DNA from: Paenimyroides marinum
GTDB lineage: Bacteria; Bacteroidota; Bacteroidia; Flavobacteriales; Flavobacteriaceae
Assembly (NCBI RefSeq): GCF_900108395.1
Contig: NZ_FNXE01000002.1
Coordinates: forward strand, 80,803 to 144,802
Length of the DNA: 64,000 nucleotides
Reading direction: 5' to 3'
Every line of letters starts with the position of its first letter. Positions within the stretch are counted from its first letter, which is position 1. Of the stretch, positions 62,081 through 64,000 are shown piece by piece. The position numbers were made by a program, and so were the translations under genes. The notes under the pieces are model-generated. The model made no database searches. It was not told the DNA's origin and saw nothing but the letters and a program-made list of their open reading frames with translations.

Positions 62081-63292
62081 ATGATTTTAAGACCAAATTA
62101 CATAGAAGACTTAAAACCCTTTATCGACAAGCCACAGGTAAAGATTATTACCGGAATCAGACGTTCGGGAAAATCGGTTGTGCTACGTTTGCTCAAAGAA
62201 GAATTGTTGCGAAGAGGCATCAAAGAGGAACAAATTATTACCTTAAATTTTGAAAGTTTTGTTTATTCTGAACTGACAAAAGCTCAAAAACTTTACGAAT
62301 ACGTAAAAGAGAAAATCAAAAACTCGCAAAAATATTATCTTTTGTTAGATGAAATTCAGGAAGTGGAGCAATGGGAAAAAGCGGTCAATTCATTTTTGGT
62401 TGATTTCGATGTGGATATTTATCTCACAGGTTCTAATTCTCATTTATTATCTTCTGAATTAGCTACTTATCTGGCAGGAAGATATGTCGAAATGCCAATT
62501 TATACGCTTTCTTACAAGGAATTTTTAGATTTCAGAAACCATTATTTCAAAGAAAAAAATATTGATAATTCTTTTGTGCATTTTCTTCGTTTCGGAGGTT
62601 TTCCGGTGATTCATACGGCTGATTATTCTGAAGAAACGGCTTACAAAGTGGTCTATGATATTTATTCGTCGGTTATTTTGAGAGATACGGTTCAACGCTA
62701 CAAAATCCGTGATATTGAGCTGTTGGAACGGGTCATTAAATATGCTTTTGACAATATCGGAAATACTTTTTCGGGCAAAAATGTAGCCGATTATTTCAAA
62801 AGTCAGCAACGAAGAGTCGATGTCAATACGGTTTACAATTACCTGAATGCTTTGGAAGGGGCTTTCATTTTGTATCGTGTGCCACGTTATGATATTAAAG
62901 GAAAAGAAATCCTCAAAACACTGGAAAAATTTTATGTAAGTGATGTTTCGATTATCTATGCTTTAATGGGATTTCGGGACAGAATGATTTCGGGAATTTT
63001 AGAAAACATTGTTTTTTTAGAACTCAAACGAAGAGGCTACAACGTATATGTAGGAAAGTTTGGTACTAACGAAATTGATTTTGTAGCAGAAAAACGAAAC
63101 GAAAAAATATATGTGCAAGTGGCTTATAAATTAGAAAATCAAGAAACCGTAAACCGTGAATTTGGTAATCTTTTAGCTGTTGATGACCAATATCCGAAAT
63201 ATGTGGTAACAATGGACGAATTTTGGAAAGATAATATCGAAGGAATAAAACATTTGTATATTACGGATTTTCTATCAAGAGAAACATTTTAA
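62081..63292 (+). CDS. AAA family ATPase with DUF4143 domain
   Basis: This 403-residue intact paralogue of the frameshifted gene at 58280 starts MILRPNYIEDLKPFIDKPQV. It has Walker A ITGIRRSGKSVVLRLL, Walker B YYLLLDEIQEVEQWEKA and YLTGSNSHLLSSELATYLAG. The winged-helix region is FSGKNVADYFKSQQRRVDVN, and the C-terminal PDDEXK-like domain has ENIVFLELKRRGYNVYVGKF, NEIDFVAEKR and YVQVAYKL. The ExK position is QVA, as in the paralogue. Function of this widespread bacterial and archaeal family is unknown. It is flanked by broken polysaccharide genes on both sides. Confidence 0.92.
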   Translation: MILRPNYIEDLKPFIDKPQVKIITGIRRSGKSVVLRLLKEELLRRGIKEEQIITLNFESFVYSELTKAQKLYEYVKEKIKNSQKYYLLLDEIQEVEQWEKAVNSFLVDFDVDIYLTGSNSHLLSSELATYLAGRYVEMPIYTLSYKEFLDFRNHYFKEKNIDNSFVHFLRFGGFPVIHTADYSEETAYKVVYDIYSSVILRDTVQRYKIRDIELLERVIKYAFDNIGNTFSGKNVADYFKSQQRRVDVNTVYNYLNALEGAFILYRVPRYDIKGKEILKTLEKFYVSDVSIIYALMGFRDRMISGILENIVFLELKRRGYNVYVGKFGTNEIDFVAEKRNEKIYVQVAYKLENQETVNREFGNLLAVDDQYPKYVVTMDEFWKDNIEGIKHLYITDFLSRETF

Positions 63293-63297
63293 ATTTT

Positions 63298-63378
63298 ATG
63301 AATAATCCAAAAATAATCCGCATCACCACCGTTCCGATGTCTGTTTATTCAAAATGCGAATTAAGGGTTGAACTATAA
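63298..63378 (+). pseudogene. Second N-terminal fragment of a GT4 gene
   Basis: MNNPKIIRITTVPMS matches the start of the glycosyltransferase relic at 57751 (RITTVPLS). The family sequence ends there, and a stop follows at 63376-63378. It begins 5 bases after the ATPase stop. Confidence 0.7.
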
Positions 63379-63462
63379 CAATGAAGTAGTTTAAACTTTT
63401 TTGTAAACAGGAAAATCCCGTAGGGATTATCTGTTCATAGCTAATAAACAGGTAAAATCTAC

Positions 63463-63519
63463 AGCTCCGTAGGAGCGACCTGTAAAAAAGGTTCATCAAC
63501 AGGTCGCTCCTACGGAGCT
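63463..63519. repeat. Perfect 21-bp inverted repeat
   Basis: The left arm (63463-63483) begins AGCTCCGTAGGAGCGACC; the right arm (63499-63519) is its exact complement, with 15 bases between. A third, shorter copy AGCTCCTACGGAGC, itself palindromic, is at 63555-63568. Sequences built on GCTCCGTAGGAGC are common dispersed repeats in Bacteroidota and related genomes. Confidence 0.9.
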
Positions 63520-63653
63520 AATTCAAAATCACACATTAAATTCTACAAACAGAAAGCTCCTACGGAGCAAATCAAAAAAGAAGTTTAGAAATTTATCCGC
63601 CAAATAATCATTAAAAAGCTTCCGTTAAAATTTTAGCAATACCAGAAAAATAA

Positions 63654-63806
63654 AGAAAAAGTGATGGAATTGGCTCAACAGTTATGACAGGAGTTAAAAT
63701 TGTAAGAAAAGATTCTTTAATCGGAGCAGGAGCGGTAATCATTAAAGATGTTACTGATAATGCAACCGTTGTTGGCAATCCGGGAAGAGTTATCAAATCA
63801 AACTAA
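63654..63806 (+). pseudogene. C-terminal fragment of a hexapeptide sugar acetyltransferase
   Basis: The frame has no start and reads SDGIGSTVMTGVKIVRKDSL, IGAGAVIIKDV, DNATVVGNPGRVIKSN and stop. This is the left-handed beta-helix end of a PglD/NeuD-type acetyltransferase. The N-terminal two thirds are missing. The intact DegT aminotransferase at 56538 would be its usual pathway partner. Confidence 0.85.
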
Positions 63807-63845
63807 AATAGTTTTCACTGCTCAAGAACAAAAAACAATTAAGAA

Positions 63846-64000
63846 CCTGTTGTGCATTTGGACAAAAATTCGTCAGTTCGGGTAAAAATCTGAAAGATTT
63901 TGTATTGGGAACTAAATAAAAAGACTTCTCTATACAAAATTTCTTCCACTTCGTTACAGAAATCTCACTCGAAGTGACGTTAGTTGATATTTTTCGTTTC
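63846..64000. mobile_element. MITE-like element, second copy, cut by the window end
   Basis: CCTGTTGTGCATTT at 63846-63859 begins a sequence that follows the copy at 59766 with only a few substitutions and one inserted C near the end. About 155 bases are visible; the right terminal repeat would lie just beyond 64000. The outer flank is CAATTAAGAA (63836-63845), different from the flank of the first copy, as expected for an independent insertion. Confidence 0.85.

Noticed and set aside
59756..63845. The two 170-bp elements as ends of a composite transposon
   Set aside because: They are flanked by different sequences and the first has its own complete target duplication, so each inserted alone. 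No transposase lies between them.

Overview
The window is a low-GC Flavobacteriia-type (Bacteroidota) chromosome segment. This is inferred from housekeeping proteins of that type (SecA, MenB, RecR, PrfC, MeaB, CvfB-like), from many lipoproteins with short signal peptides, from weak ribosome binding sites, and above all from repeated promoter boxes of the Bacteroidota form TAnnTTTG, a few with TTTG 18-21 bases upstream. No transposase, integrase, rRNA operon or CRISPR array is visible.

Positions 1-33.8 kb are ordinary chromosome: secA, a cobalamin adenosyltransferase and the MeaB chaperone GTPase (both serve methylmalonyl-CoA mutase, which is not here), a tandem pair of tRNA-Arg(ACG), an S41 protease and a class-C beta-lactamase-like hydrolase, menB, an S1-domain regulator, an ABC-F ATPase, several MFS, CDF and SSS transporters, a split transketolase with a secreted protein gene between its two halves, prfC, recR and a scatter of small lipoproteins (KTSC, DUF4349 and CHY zinc-finger types).

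Positions 33.8-57.7 kb form a surface polysaccharide locus. Nucleotide-sugar genes come first (WbpP-like 4-epimerase, GalE, UDP-glucose 6-dehydrogenase, TviB/WbpA-type dehydrogenase), with a winged-helix regulator and an outer-membrane protein among them. Then come a Wzx-like flippase, a pyruvyltransferase, a GT2, a Wzy-like polymerase, two GT4 enzymes and the initiating sugar-phosphate transferase. A GNAT / PLP-enzyme / ATP-grasp cassette follows, then an oppositely oriented DUF4838 gene and a DegT-type aminotransferase. Spaces between the nucleotide-sugar genes are filled with interspersed repeats and one 24-bp tandem array. A chimeric relic of two sugar genes lies at 43.6 kb.

Positions 57.7-64 kb are a gene graveyard. 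Broken pieces of polysaccharide genes (a glycosyltransferase seen twice, a sugar transferase, an ATP-grasp gene, an acetyltransferase), a four-helix-bundle gene and a DUF1016-type nuclease alternate with two AAA/DUF4143 ATPases and an AlbA_2-type ATPase. Two copies of a 170-bp MITE-like element lie here. The complete copy has 14-bp terminal inverted repeats and a 10-bp target duplication, and removing it restores the reading frame and stop of the DUF1016 relic. This element, with the modular replacement of gene ends by DUF4143 ATPases, is the most novel signal I found.
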